Positions 1-12,380 of a DNA stretch of 64,000 nucleotides are shown piece after piece. Source of the DNA: Tolypeutes matacus (lineage: Eukaryota > Chordata > Mammalia > Cingulata > Chlamyphoridae); the NCBI GenBank assembly GCA_026826555.1, contig JAKSZT010053837.1, positions 1,846,891 through 1,910,890 of the forward strand, read 5' to 3'. Numbering within the stretch: the stretch's first letter is position 1; each line of letters opens with the position of its first letter. Under the pieces are notes generated by a model that was not told the origin of the DNA, searched no databases, and saw only the letters and a list, made by a program, of their open reading frames with translations. A program made the translations under genes and the position numbers.

Positions 1-222
1 TGCTCGTTTTCTTTAGGAGGCACCGGGAACCTCTGTTCCCTGCTTTGTTGTTTCTCTCACTGTGTTTTTTTCTTGCGTCTCTTGTTGCATCATCTTCTTG
101 TATCATCTTGCCACACCTGCTCCGTCACACCAGCTAGCTGTTTTCTTTAGGAGACACCGGGAACAAACCAAAGGCCTTCCATGTGCTAGGCAGGAGCTCA
201 GTCACCTGAGCCACCTGAAGCT
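1..222 (-). mobile_element. DAS-type SINE fragment, antisense
   Basis: Antisense tRNA-Ala-like B-box phrases CTTTAGGAGGCACCGGGAAC (position 11 on) and a second head near 150-220 are visible. The right head ends with GAGCCACCTGAAG. The left part runs off the window. Confidence 0.75.
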
Positions 223-229
223 TTACTCT

Positions 230-670
230 TAATAGCCAAAAAAATTGGAAACTCAAACATTCATCAATAAGTGGATGGATAACCAAAATGGTATTTTCAC
301 AGAATGCAACACTGTTCAGCAACACAAAGAACTACTCCCACACACAAGGGTGATTTTTTTTTTAATTATGAAGAGCAAAAAAAAAAAAGCCAGACACAAG
401 AGTATCTATCATAAGATCCCATTATATGAAGTTCCAGAATTAGCAAAACTAATTTATAGCGACAGAAGTCAGATTGTTGGTTGCTAGAATGTGATTGTGG
501 ATTGACTTTAAAGGTGCTAAGGCAACTTTCTGGAGAGAGGTGATGAAACATTTTGTTTAGTGGTTACATAGGTATATTTATTTACCAAAGCCCATTAAGC
601 TATATACATATACATATGTGTATTTTTGCACATAAATTATATCATAATAAAGCTGCTTAAAACATGAATA
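230..670 (+). mobile_element. L1 3' end fragment (old)
   Basis: The fragment carries L1-typical sense phrases, AATAGCCAAAAAAATTGG, CATCAATAAGTGGATGGATA and AGTTCCAGAATTAGC-like, followed by 3'UTR. It is degenerate. Confidence 0.65.
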
Positions 671-778
671 AGAAACAAGAGACTATTTTTTAAAAGCTAA
701 CTCAATGGTCACTTCCTATCTGTAGCTTTTCCCAGCTTGCCAAGCCAAAGTCAGTTACTCCCTCCTATGAGCTTAATA

Positions 779-947
779 TGCTGTTGGATTTCATTTGCCA
801 TTATATTTTGAGGGTTTTTCCATCCATATTCATAAGGGGTTAGAGTCTGCAGTTTGTTGTTGTTGTTTTACCCTTGTGATGTCTTTATCTGGCTTTGGTA
901 TCAAAGTAACATTAGCTTCACAGAATGAGTTAAGAGTTCTCTCAAAG
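779..947 (-). mobile_element. inverted 5' segment of an L1 ORF2
   Basis: The reverse complement encodes the L1 ORF2 reverse-transcriptase stretch that reads approximately as ...ANVTLIPKPDKDIT... and ends at the codon just before the sense part at 948. It is the 5' inverted arm of one L1 insertion. Confidence 0.75.
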
Positions 948-967
948 CATATTAAAACAATTATACA

Positions 968-1158
968 GGGAGGCGGCTGTGGCTCAATCAGTGGGGCTCC
1001 CGTTTGCCATGTGGGAGGCCCCAGGTTCGGTTCCTGGGGCCTCCTGGTGAAGGCAGGCCCACCCGCACGGCGTGGTTGGCTGACCCAGCGAGCACAAGCA
1101 GCAAGGGGGGGATAAATGAATAAATAAATAAAATCTTAAAAAAAAAAAAAAAAAAAAA
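968..1158 (+). mobile_element. young short DAS-type SINE
   Basis: A single tRNA-Ala-like head (GTGGCTCAATCAGTGGGGC, GGTTCGGTTCC) is followed by a short GC-rich body, GGGGGGGATAAATGAATAAA and A tail. The duplication AATTATACA flanks it. It lies in the 5'-inverted L1. Confidence 0.85.
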
Positions 1159-2224
1159 TTATACACCATGACCAAGTGGGATTTAAACCCAGGAAAGCAA
1201 GAGTAGTTAGTTAGTTCAACAAAGGAAAATCAGTTAATTTAATAGGGAACATTAATAGAACAAAGGGAAAAATAAACACATAATGATCTCAATTGATGTA
1301 GAAAAGGCATCTGAAAAAAATCCAAAAAAAATTTCTTGATAAAAGCATTAGGAATAGAAGAGATCTCTCTCAACATGATAAAGGGCATTTATGAAAATCC
1401 ACAGCTAACATCATACTCAATGGTGAAAGGCTGAAAACTTTCCCCTAAGGTCAAGAACAAAACATGCCTGCCTGCTTTCACCATTGCTATTGAACATCTT
1501 TCAGGAAGTTATATCCAGAGTAATTAAGCAAGAAAAAGAAATAAAAAGCATCCAAACTGGGAAAGAAAAAAAAAAGTAAAACTATCTCTATTTGCTGAGG
1601 AAATGATTCTATATATAGATAATCCTAAAGAATCCACAAGAAACCTACTAGAGCTAATAAACAAAAGCAACATTGCAGTGTACAAGATTAACATGGAAAA
1701 ATTAGTTGTGTTTCTATACACCAGCAATGAACAATCCAAAATGGAATAAGAAAACAACTCCATTTATAATAACATCTAAAATAATAAATTATCTAGGAAT
1801 AATTTAACAAAGGAGGTGAAAGAATTGTACACAGAAAACTACAAAACATTACTGAAAGAAATTAAAAGAAACTTAAACAAATGGAAGGATAGCCCACATT
1901 CATGGACTGGAAGATTTAACACTGTTAAGATATATATACAACCCAAAGTGATTTACAGAGTTAAAGTAATAATTTAATAATCCCTATCAAAATTCCTGCA
2001 AACCTTTCTACAGAAAAAAATAGAAAAGCCTATTCCTCAAATTCATATGGAATCACAAGGGGGCCCCAATAGCCAAAATAATCTTGAAAAAGACAAAGGT
2101 GGAGGTCTCACTCTTCCTGACTAAAACTCTTGAAAGAAAACATGGGAATATCTTCATAAACTTGGATTTGATCACAGATTCTTAGAAATGACACTAAAAG
2201 CATGAACAACAAAAGAAAACACAG

Positions 2225-2886
2225 ATGCGAATATTCTCACTGTCCTGATTCTGTGATAATCAGGGTGGGCTAAACATTCGCTATATTAGAAACTATGCAT
2301 GTGTCCCCAGACCTCGTTTTCCTCCCTAGGTCTGGTTTTTAGAATGCTGGTGATAAACTAAGCCTGATTTATTATATGTCCATCCTGTATGGGAAAAGAC
2401 TGTAACTCTAGGTATCTCTGGTCAACCTTAAGAGATATAGCAGGGGACTATATCTGGTTGGCGTCCATCTCCCATATGGAGGGACCTGGGTTCGATCCCC
2501 GGGACCTCCTGGTAAAAATTTTAAAAATATATAGAAGGTGCGTGGGCCGCCAGGCCCGGTGCGCGGGTGCACCACCAGTTCCTGCGAGCCACACAGCAAG
2601 ATGATGACATAATAGGAGAGTGTCACAAGGGAGAGGCAAGATGAGACGCACCGAAAAACCAGCAACTAAGGTTGCGCGGGCAGGATGCCTCTCTCCTACA
2701 TCAGAGATTCCAAGGATTGAATCCCAGTGAAGACAGGAGGAGAAGGATGAGAAGAGAGGGCAGAAAATGGACACAGAGTTGCCCAGCGATTGGACACAGA
2801 AACAGCAAAAACGGGGGGGGGGGGGGAAGGGGTGTAAAAATGGATAAAAGTAAATAAATAAATAAATCCTTAAAAAAAAAAAAAGA
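2225..2886 (+). mobile_element. composite retroposon, copy 1 (217-bp module + DAS-type SINE body + poly-A)
   Basis: The element starts ATGCGAATATTCT and is bounded by the 14-bp duplication AAAAGAAAACACAG (2211-2224 and 2887-2900). Its first part (2225-2441) is a module I do not recognise, with two hairpins: CCTGATT with AATCAGG, and an approximate CCAGACCT with AGGTCTGG. From about 2442 it becomes a tRNA-Ala-like SINE head (5' part damaged), then a tRNA-unrelated body, G-rich tract and A tail. It is inserted into an L1 ORF2. The same module with the same 5' end occurs at 44820. Confidence 0.8.
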
Positions 2887-2900
2887 AAAAGAAAACACAG

Positions 2901-2990
2901 AGGGCAGTAGGTGTAGCTCAGTGGTTGAGCGCCTGCTTTGCATGTACAAGGTCCCAGATTCAATCCCTGGTACCTCCTTAAAAAAAAAAA
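2901..2990 (+). mobile_element. tRNA-Ala-only SINE
   Basis: The sequence follows a tRNA-Ala over its full length: GGTGTAGCTCAGTGGTTGAG, CTTTGCATG with a TGC anticodon, and GATTCAATCCCTGGTACCTC. It is followed directly by A11. There is no tRNA-unrelated body. The acceptor stem is imperfect, so it is a retroposed copy. Confidence 0.8.
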
Positions 2991-3215
2991 GATAAATTAG
3001 ACAAAATTAAAAGTTTTGTGCATCAAAGGGCATTATCAAGGAAGTACAATTTGTGCATCAAAGGGCATTATCAAGGAAGTACAAAGACAACCTACAGAAT
3101 GGAAGAAAATAGCTGCAAGTCTTCTATCTTGAAAAGGGTTTAATATCCAAAATATATAAAGAACTCCTATAACTCAACAACAAAAATTAAAAAATGGGTA
3201 AGGGACTTTGTTTTT

Positions 3216-3600
3216 TATTTCCTAACTGCTAAAACAAATATACAATGGGTTGGTTTAAACCATGGGAATTTATTGGCTCACAATTTTGAAGCTAGGATAA
3301 GTCCAACTCTGAGGTGTCAACAAGGCAATGATTTTTCCTAGAAGAGCATGGCATTCTGGGGTTGGCTGTGGGCAATCGTTGGGTCTTTCCTTTTCTGTCA
3401 CATGGCAATGCACATGATGGCATCTTCTCCCTTCTCCTCCAAGTTCCATTTACTTCCAGCTCTGGCTGCTCCCCATGGCTTCTCTTTCCCTGTCCAATTT
3501 CCTTTGCTTATAAGAGCTTCAGCCATATTGGATTAAGGCCCACCCTCATTCAGTTTGGGCACACCTTAACTAATAACATCTTCAAAGGTCCTATTTATAA
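3216..3600 (-). mobile_element. MLT1/MaLR-like LTR fragment
   Basis: This segment interrupts an L1 ORF2 and resembles an antisense MaLR LTR, with phrases such as GGGAATTTATTGGCTCACA and GGTCCTATTTATAA at its two ends. No duplication is visible, and roughly 90 bases of L1 are missing at the junction. The family assignment is from memory. Confidence 0.4.
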
Positions 3601-3848
3601 TTGGTCATTAGTCATTAGAAAAATGCAAATGAAAACCACAATGAGATACTATTTCACATCCACTAAGGATGGCAATTATTAAAAAATCAGAAAATAAGTA
3701 TTGGCAAGGATGATGATAAACAGGAACCCTTGTACATTGTTGGTAGAAATGTAAAATGGTGCAGCTGCTGTTAAGCATAAAACTACCATGTGACCCAGCA
3801 ATTTCACTTCCAGGTATATACCCAAAAGAATTAAAAACAGGGATTTGT

Positions 3849-4315
3849 GGGAAGTACATGTGGCTCAAGCAACTGGGTTCCCGCCTACCACATGGGAGGT
3901 CTGCGGTTCAGTTCCCAGTACCTTCTAAAGAAGACAGTGAGCTGGGACAATGGGCAGATGTGGCAAGCCGACACAACAAGATGACGCAACAAAAAACACA
4001 AGAAGAAAAATATGAGACACAACAAAGCAGGGAGCAGAGGTTCCCAGTGCTTCCTAAAGAGGACAAGCAGGATGGCAAGCTGACATGATAAGATGACGCA
4101 ACAAGAGACACGAGGAAAAACATAACTAGAGACACAACAAAGCAGGGAACAGAGGTGGCTTAAGCGATTAGGCGCCTCCTTCCCACATTGGAGGTCCCAG
4201 GTTTGGTTCCTGGTGCCTCCTAAAGAAACAAAGCTGACGAAAAGACACAGCAAGTGCAAACAACAATGGGGTGGGGAGAGATAAATAAAATAAATCTTTA
4301 AAAAAAAAAAAAAAA
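3849..4315 (+). mobile_element. multi-headed DAS-type SINE
   Basis: The first head is at 3849 and the second at about 4146, joined by repeated ACAACAAGATGACGCAACA-like spacer (also at 4090). The A tail ends at 4315. The duplication AAAAACAGGGA flanks it (3833-3843 and 4311-4321). Confidence 0.8.
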
Positions 4316-5584
4316 CAGGGACTCAAACTGATACTTGTACAACAATTTTCATAGTGGCAATATTCACAATAGCCAAAAGGCAGAAATAAACCTGCTATAT
4401 ATCAATAGGTGAATGGATATACAAAATACAGTACAGACATACAATGAAAATATTATTCAGCGGTAAAAAATGATTGACATTCTGATACATGTTACAATAT
4501 GAATAAATCTTGAAAATATTATGCTGAGTGAAATAAACCAGACACAAAAAGAAATATTCTATTATTCCACTTATATGAAATATCCAGAAGAAGCAAATTC
4601 AGGTAGACAGTAGAAGTTACCAGGGGTTGGGGGAGAGGTGGGAATGGGAAGTTATTGCTTAACAGATACACAGTTTCTGTTTGGGGTGATGAAAAGATTT
4701 TGGTAATGGATGATGGTAACAATAACCCACAATATTGTGAATGTAATTAATACTACTGAAATGTACATTTTAAAAAGGGTTAAAATAGGAAATTGAGTGT
4801 GTGTGTATATGTTACCACAATAAAATTTAAATTTTAAAAAATGCTACATAGCCTCAAAAAATTTTGTAATTGAAATTTATTATGGAAAACTTCTAAAATC
4901 ACATCCATAATTAATTAAATCATGAAAGCCTATGAAAAGAATTCTGCCTTTAATGAAAGTGAAAAAAAAAAGTGTCAGGCAAAAATGACACATCCTTCCT
5001 TTTCCTGACTCCTGAACTACTACTTGTCTTATTCTGGTTAGTGACTTAGACTTTTAAGTGAAGAAGAGACTGGAGAATTCAAGGATATCTGCATCATGAC
5101 AGAAGAAAAAAAAAAAGAACTGTGAAGAAAACTGCTATACCTCTCAGCTTCCACTCTACTTGACTATTTCTATCACATTTTAATAAAACTAAATGGTAAT
5201 TAATAGAAGAGTTTGACAAAAGCTTTCATTTTAAAGGATTTGATTTTTACAGAGAATGTACAGTAACCATCTGAAAGAGTCTACCACTGAGGAACCGTCA
5301 AAAACATGGGAATGGCTATGTTAAGTAGCATCCCTGTTTGCGACAACATGCATCATAATGGACTTCTGCATGTATAAGCGTTACCCTTGAGAAAATTAGA
5401 TCAATAAGAATGATCCTTAAGACCCAGTTTCCTATTTTCACCATTCCTCTTTCCCAAGAATTCATGAGTGATATATTTTTGAGTCCCTAAATATAATACA
5501 AGTGAAATATTAACTGTCTGGAATGTTGCCCTCGTTCTTCTAGATTTTTTTGCAAATATCCTGATTTTTAAGTTCCAGTGTCAC

Positions 5585-5822
5585 CCTACCTAGGTGAAGG
5601 CATTTCATGACTCCCTCAAGCATACTACGCTTTGTTCCTCCAATACTCTGCACATTTCAAACAGCATTTCCAATACCTTATTAGGGCTGTTTCTATATAT
5701 GTTTTCCACCACTAGAGATTCTAGGTACTTGAGAACAGGGCTTTGTTTGATTCATTATATCCCTATCCTAAAAAAAAATCTAATATCACATCAAGCACAA
5801 AGTCAGTACACAAATGTTTAAT
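5585..5822 (+). mobile_element. L2 LINE 3' end
   Basis: The sequence follows an L2 3' end: CTAGGTACTTGAGAACAGGG, then CTTTGTTTGATTC, then ACAAAGTCAGTACACAAATG. It is very old and degenerate. The 75-codon frame here is a chance frame. Confidence 0.6.
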
Positions 5823-6693
5823 TAACAGTGCTCTGTAGTTCCCTATTCTTTACCTAATTTGCATCTGTGGCTTATTAAGGAAGCCATATACCTGGAAGGA
5901 ATAGGTAAAATTTCACTTTAATGAATATTATTATTACTTCTATGTTCCAGTTTTAACAAGCTGTTTGCTATACTTTGAATATGCAAAGGCATGAAAGAGT
6001 CTGACACATGGTGTCCCTCTTACTGAATGATAACTATTACCCACTTTCACACCTTGTCCCTCTGGTCAGTAACTGCTCAGCCAGAAAGCACTATCCTTAA
6101 ATAGCCCAAGTAGATTAAATACTCTCTGCTTTGTGTCCCTACTGTACAGACTTCAACGGCAGTACCAAGTAAGCTTTACAGCACAATAGTCCCCCAAATT
6201 TAAATCTGTTTATAGCTAATAAACCTAGATAATTAGCCCTTTCATTCAATAAACATTTTACAGTGGCTTGTCCTGGGAGGGTATACTAGAATAACCCACT
6301 ACTCAAACCTAGCAGCTAGTTGTTTTAATGGCCTGGTGGAAAGAATTTATTTTTTCAAGGTAAATTTTTGCAGACATGCTTAACGAGGACTTCAGTTACG
6401 GTCTGATATATTACAGGAATCCCAACATTAATTTTCTCAGAAGAATTTTACCCTTGTCCTTGATTATTCTCTCAGCTCACTTCCACAGAACTGCTTTTAT
6501 CTAACTGCACTTTTACCCTGATACTTCAGGGACAAATGCCAAAGAAATGTGACACTGTGTATATCGTAAAAATGTTGAATATAATTCTTCACTACATTAT
6601 ATAACAACCTCTCTATGAGGACCAATGGCTTCATTGTCAGGAGTAAAAGTCATCTGTCATTTTCAGTGAAGACTTTACCTAAAAGCCACTAAC

Positions 6694-6757
6694 TTTTTTT
6701 TTTTTTTAAGGAGGTACAGGGAGCAGGTGCTCAACCACTGAGCTACATCCTCTCCCC
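6694..6757 (-). mobile_element. tRNA-Ala-only SINE, antisense
   Basis: T tract, then GGAGGTACAGGGAGC and CTCAACCACTGAGCTACATC, a tRNA-Ala-like head in reverse. Part of the TpsiC-anticodon region is deleted. Confidence 0.7.
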
Positions 6758-6769
6758 AGTGAAAGTTGG

Positions 6770-6874
6770 TTTTTTCGTTCGTTTGTTTTTGTTTTTAAAG
6801 GGTACCAGGGATCGAACCCAGGACCTTGTACATGGGAAGCAGGCACTCAGCCACTTGAGCTACATCCACTCCCA
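6770..6874 (-). mobile_element. tRNA-Ala-only SINE, antisense (second of a pair)
   Basis: GGGTACCAGGGATCGAACCC and GGCACTCAGCCACTTGAGCT are tRNA-Ala-like in reverse. It lies directly after the copy at 6694. Confidence 0.75.
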
Positions 6875-8849
6875 GACATTAACTTTCATAACTGGCATTT
6901 TATTCTTTAGAATGGCTTAGAACCAAATTGGTGTGTAAGTATATAAGAATTAATGGCATATATTTTGGTATACTAATTTCACTCCTAGTCTCATCTTACA
7001 TTTTTATCCTTATTTTCACATTGTCTCATTTTTCTTTTAATTTATTTTGCATAACTATTATTTCTATCTTTGTAAAAAATCTTAAATCCTTTTAGACAAA
7101 GTATGAAAAACATTTTTTTCCCCTTTACCTACTAGGAATTAAGCACTTTTCTTATTGATATGTGCTCTTTATAAGTTATGGCCGTTAACTCCTACTATAT
7201 ATTAGTAAATATTTTTCTAGTTAATCTTTTTTTTAAGCCTTTTTGAAGATAGAGTTAAATCAAAATCTTTGAGATTTTTTCCCAAAACTTTTATGCTTAG
7301 AAAGCCTTTCTTCAAAGATTAAAAATGTTTTCATTTGATTTTTAAATTTTCACTTAAAAAATTTTATCCATCCAAAATTATATGAGGTATACCAGAAAGT
7401 TAGTTTTTTTCTTCTTAAACAGCAAGTTTTTCTAATACCATTTATCAAATAATTAATGCCTTCCCCCTTGATTTGTAATCACTCCTTCTATCACAGAATG
7501 AATTGTAATATACAATATTTTCCTAGGTTACCTAATCTAATGCCCTAAAATCTATTTTTACACGAGTAATATGTTCTCTTACAGATTTAACATTGACTCT
7601 TATTAATATTGACCTTGGACCATCATACAACAACAATTAAAATTTTTGATCTGTAAAATGAATTATACTTCACTAATCGAGCTAAGAATTAAAATAAGAA
7701 TATATATAAGATAGAAAATATCTTTCCAATTGGCTCTTATGCTTCAATCTGTTTGGTGTTCTCATATTTTATTATCTTCTCCTAGATTTTTGCAATCACG
7801 TACCCATGGGGCCATTATATTATAATAGTAACAAGTGCAATGACCAACAAAGGAACCAAGTAGCAACCCATTCTCAAAAACACATTTTCAAAATTTTGTC
7901 ACAAGTATGAAAATATTGATTGCATTCAGGTGTAAGAGAAAATTTAAGATAAAATAGCCTTTACTCAACAAGAAAAGATAAAAAAATTTTTTTACAAACC
8001 ATCTCAGTTAATATTTGTAAACACTGAGTACAAGCACTTCCTTTACCCAAAAAAAAATAAAAATAAAAATAAATCTAACACTTCCCTTACACTGTAATAA
8101 TAAACTTCATTTTATAATGGGTGACAACAATGTACTGTTCTAATATCCCTCACAGCTTACTGAAAACCCATCCTCTATCTCACGAATTAACTGTATTATA
8201 TGATTAGAATTGGAATTCCTTAATCCAAATAAATTCATGCAAAATAAATAATACATAAACTTAACTAACAAAAGGCAAGTCCTTAAAATTCATGATCTCA
8301 GTGTGGTAAAATATATTAATTTTTTATCTCATTTATTTCAGATTTCCAACTCAGGAAAGAATTTTTTTCCCTTGAAATATCACAACCTATTTCTATAAGC
8401 ACAGAAATGCATATGGTCTTCCTCCGTTTTTTATCATTTTTATTTGCAGCTTCAAACATGTTTACAAATAAAAATAAAGTTAACATTTTTACAAACACTT
8501 CCTAATAAGGAAAAAATATTAAATAGGGGAGGGGGCAACCCAGGACAATAAATATCACGGAGACAGTGTAAACAGTGTTTAAGAAGAAGAGACAAATCCA
8601 AGAGTTTTTCAGGAGGTAGAATCAGCAAATATTGGAAAATGACAATGTGGGGAGTGAGAAGAAGTAATCTAGAAAGACTCTTGGATCTTTAGCTACTACA
8701 ATCAGATTGGGTAGAGTGATGGTTTAGTTTTTCACAAATATTTTGTTACAGGATTTTCTTGAATGTGATTTTCTCAACACTCAAAATAAATAAGACTAGT
8801 TTAGATCACTTCTTCAGGCCCCATTAAAAGAAATGAATAATCTGGATAA

Positions 8850-9095
8850 TTCCAACAGCATCTTGCATCCAGACTTCCCATTCTCACTCTTCAGTCCACT
8901 TTCCACAATGCTCTCAAGTTAAACTTTCTATCACCATCTCCCTCAACTCCAGTCTATGTCATTTCCTTGCTTCATAACATTAATTACAAACTTCTTAGTA
9001 TGGAATACAAGATCCTAACATTTCTTCCAACTTCCTGGTCACTGATTTCTTATTACAGTTATCCCACCTAATGCTAGCAGTATGCCTTTTTTAAA
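8850..9095 (+). mobile_element. L2 LINE internal fragment
   Basis: Resembles L2 ORF2 3' sequence, with pieces such as TTCAGTCCACTTTCCACAAT and GGAATACAAGATCCTAACAT. Highly diverged. Confidence 0.5.
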
Positions 9096-9114
9096 ACACA
9101 AAATCCTCTATAAG

Positions 9115-9690
9115 ACTATCTTCGCTAAAAAGCAAGAGACACACACATCACTATTTCTAAATTTACTGCAAAGCCACAGTAATTAAGACAATGTGGCACT
9201 GGCATATTGACAATATATATCAATAGAATAGAACTGAAAGTCTAAAAATAAACCTTCACATTTATGGTCAATTGATTTTCAACGAGGATATGAAGACAAT
9301 TTTGTAGGGAAAACTAGTCTTTCCAATAAATGGTGCGGGATCAACTGCATAACCACATGCAGAGGAATAAATTTGGATCCCTATACCTCAATCCAAATAC
9401 AAAATTAACTCAAAAGGGATAGGAGACCTAATTGAAATGGCTAAAATTATAAAACTCAGACAAAAACAAAAGCACAAATCTTAATGACCTTGGATTTGAC
9501 AATGGTTTCTTAGATGATACCACAAGCATAAGGAACGAAAGAAAAACATTAATTGGACGTCAATAAACCTCATAAAAACTTCTGTGCTTCCAACTGTCAA
9601 AAGACACAAGTGTCTATCAACCAAAGAATGGATAAACAAAATGTGGTTTATACATGCAATGGAATATTATTCAGCCATGGGTCTGTAACT
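9115..9690 (+). mobile_element. L1 ORF2 3' fragment
   Basis: Sense L1 phrases appear here, including AAAGCCACAGTAATTAAGAC, TGGTCAATTGATTTTCAAC and AATGGAATATTATTCAGCC. An internal deletion lies between the last two blocks. Confidence 0.75.
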
Positions 9691-11370
9691 TACTCTAATC
9701 CTTTAATATCCTTCCTTGGGGCTCTTTCGTAATTATTTCATCAATCACATATGTACATATGTGTACTTCTCTCTAACGAAATTTTAAACTTAAGTGAATA
9801 AAGACAGTATAAATAATAGAAATATCCAATTTATAACATATATGCTACTATCTAACTTTGTTCGAGTCACTTACAACATCTGGGCTTTGGTACTGTAATC
9901 TACAAAAAGAGGGCCAGGTATTGGTATATTTGAAATTTTCCCTTAAAATTTTAATAAAATGAGGACTACAATAGATTTCTAGTTTATGAAATTTATATTT
10001 CTATAACTATCTCCCCCTTTTATCTCATCATCAGACCTTATTCATTCTTTCAACATTAGAAAGGGGGGGGGAGAACTGCAAAATCAAATCTTACGACCAT
10101 TCACTCACAAAATGTTCTGTCATTATACTTTGCATGGGGAAGGGGGCCTCCCAGCATCTAAACTACGTTCCAGTGTGTGGGGAAACCCCCACCTTATGAG
10201 GGAGAGCCACATTCTAAAATTAAAGAAGCTGAAAACACCAGGCTTTTGCTTTCCAAATCTCTTTAATAATTAGGACAGGGGAATAAGACCTGTCCAATCC
10301 TAATTTTGAAAAATGAAAGCAAAAAATAAAAAGAAGACTCAAGGTTCACAAGCAATTTTTCTGGTGAGGTCCCAGCATTAGCAATGGTTAATTCAATCCA
10401 TTTTATATTAATTAATCCTTCTTTAACCTGTTTTTAAAAGGGAGCACTGGTTGCAAGTTTAGGAGTATCTGTTGCTTCCTGTCAATGAGACAGTGCAAAT
10501 TGTGGTGACCATGCCACCTAAAAGCGGCACCTTCAATGGACCAGCTCTGTAGTATGATTAGTAGCATTGTTCCTGGCTGCAGATTCCAAGCCTAGTTTGT
10601 GTATCGTTTAGAAGAGTCAGTAAATAACAACATCCTCTATTAAAAACCCTTTTTTGTTTAAATTAGAGTATGTCGATTACTTAAAACTATGAACACTAAT
10701 ATACATTCTTAAATCCAATGGTCATTCCAAAGCACATTAACTCAAAGTTTAGACAGTCATTTCAACTCTTGTTCCAAGAAAGCCTCATCTCTTAGAACCC
10801 CTACCATCTTACAAATGGCATATTTCAAGTCTCAAAGTTCAGCCCACAATCTACTGTGAGCCTTCTCACTACTAGCCAATGTCAACATTCATGAAAATGA
10901 CTGGCAGGAAACGGTCAGCGACATCACATTCTGAATCCTCCTTCTGCATACATATCTAAAACAGTATCTTCATGAAAACTGACATAAAGATAAGGGAACA
11001 ATCTATGACACATAGAAAAGCCAAATGAACAACAATAAAATTAGGTATCTATGACACCATAACCAATGAAACAATGGGGATGTAAAAGAAATACCAACTG
11101 AATTGTTTGCTTCATCCACGTCATAACTCCAAAACCCAATAATCATCAATACATAATTAAGTAACCATGTAATAACCAGTTCTTGAATATTCAGAAAACT
11201 AGAACTGTGTAAAAGTAATTAACAATTAGCTTGGGCACAATATTTCTTAGATTGAGAACTTCTCTCTCTCTCTCTCACACACACACACTCCCAAACAATA
11301 ACAGCAGCAGCATGAAGTACTGAAAGCAGGAACTTTCTATCCTGGTAGCATTTGATAAAAAGGGACAAAG

Positions 11371-11480
11371 GTGTCCAACAGAGATTCTAATTTAACTGGT
11401 ATGGGTTGGGACCCAGGTATCGGTAATTTTTACAAGCTCCCCAAAGAATTCTAATGTACTCAGGGTTTAGAATCAACAAA
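11371..11480 (-). mobile_element. MER5-like hAT DNA transposon remnant
   Basis: GATTCTAATTTAACTGGTAT, GGGACCCAGGTATCGGTAAT and ACAAGCTCCCCA resemble MER5/Charlie non-autonomous elements. No target duplication could be identified. Confidence 0.5.
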
Positions 11481-12177
11481 CGGGAGTCTGGATTTCCCAA
11501 TCACCTGTTTATTCATAGCATTCTGTTCTTGTACAGGTGGTGTTAACAGGCTTAGCTCATAAATACAAGTTGACCCTAAAGATTAGCTAATCATTAGCCC
11601 CAGGTGGTGCTTAGCTCTTAAACTGTGGAAGACCATTTAAGGGAGCAAAGCTTCAAAAAAAAAAAAGGGGGGGGGGGGCCTTTCCACACAACAGCCTTCC
11701 ATGTTTCCTTCAAAAACCTTACAAGCTTAGAGGAATTTTGAAAGTTTACAATTACTGCTTAATTTTTACTAAAGTAAAAATACTGAGATCTATGAGGATA
11801 AATATGAATTTTCACATTCCTCTTATACCCTTTCAATTTTGGGTATTCAAATCTCTGTACATCTTAATCAAAGGTTGAAATTTGCTAATTTATTCAATAT
11901 ATTACAGTCTCATTTTATCTATAAGATTACAAATAAAAAGGGGGTATGATAAATATTTTTCAAAGTTTTCTCTCTTTGGTTTCGAAGATCCAAAAGATTT
12001 GATAAATGAGGAAATACGTTAGGCTGCCAAGAAATTTTCATAAAAATATTTCTAATATAAAAAGCATAGTTGTTTAGACATTATTTTCTTTTACACGAGG
12101 TTGATTGTCTCTATTCTGGTCTATGCTAAATAGCATGTAAAAAAAATTCTAAAACTAATGTTTTTAAAAATAATTAT

Positions 12178-12380
12178 GGGAAAGCGGATGTGGCTCAAGC
12201 AATTGGCTCCCTTCTACCATATAGGAGGGTCCAGGGTTCAATTCCTGGGGCCTCCTGGTGAAAAGCAAGCTGGCCTGCGCGGCGAGTGCTGGCCCATGCG
12301 TAGAGCTGCCACAGCAAGATGACACAACGAAAAGACACAGAAGAGAGAAAATAAGAGACGCAGCAGACTACTAAAAATAA
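12178..12380 (+). mobile_element. DAS-type SINE, first half
   Basis: Head GCGGATGTGGCTCAAGCAAT and spacer with CAGCAAGATGACACAACG are present. It stops after AGACGCAGCAGAC, so the second head is missing. Confidence 0.8.

Larger units (their letters stand above)
948..4850 (+). mobile_element. L1 ORF2 to 3'UTR, sense arm of a 5'-inverted L1, with nested inserts
   Basis: The sense arm starts at the codons before the HHDQVGF-type motif and proceeds through RT, thumb and C-terminal ORF2 (to about 4700), then 3'UTR. It is broken by SINEs (968-1158, 2901-2990, 3849-4315), composite element copy 1 and an LTR-like segment. Many stops are present. Confidence 0.75.
4851..8849. other. mostly single-copy intron
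   Basis: Apart from the L2 piece and two antisense tRNA-Ala SINEs, I see no recognisable gene or repeat. The sequence is AT-rich with short A and T runs. Short frames here (for example 8316-8498 minus) have no recognisable content. Confidence 0.5.

Noticed and set aside
2448..2963. 171-codon minus-strand frame
   Set aside because: It is antisense to the composite element and adjacent SINE, with no protein motif.
2901..2973. Functional tRNA-Ala gene
   Set aside because: The cloverleaf is recognisable, but the acceptor stem is imperfect, the A tail follows directly, and similar copies are scattered. A retroposed SINE is the better reading.
11259..11289. CRISPR-like or regulatory repeat at the CT/CA tract
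   Set aside because: It is an ordinary dinucleotide microsatellite. No spaced repeats occur in this eukaryotic window.
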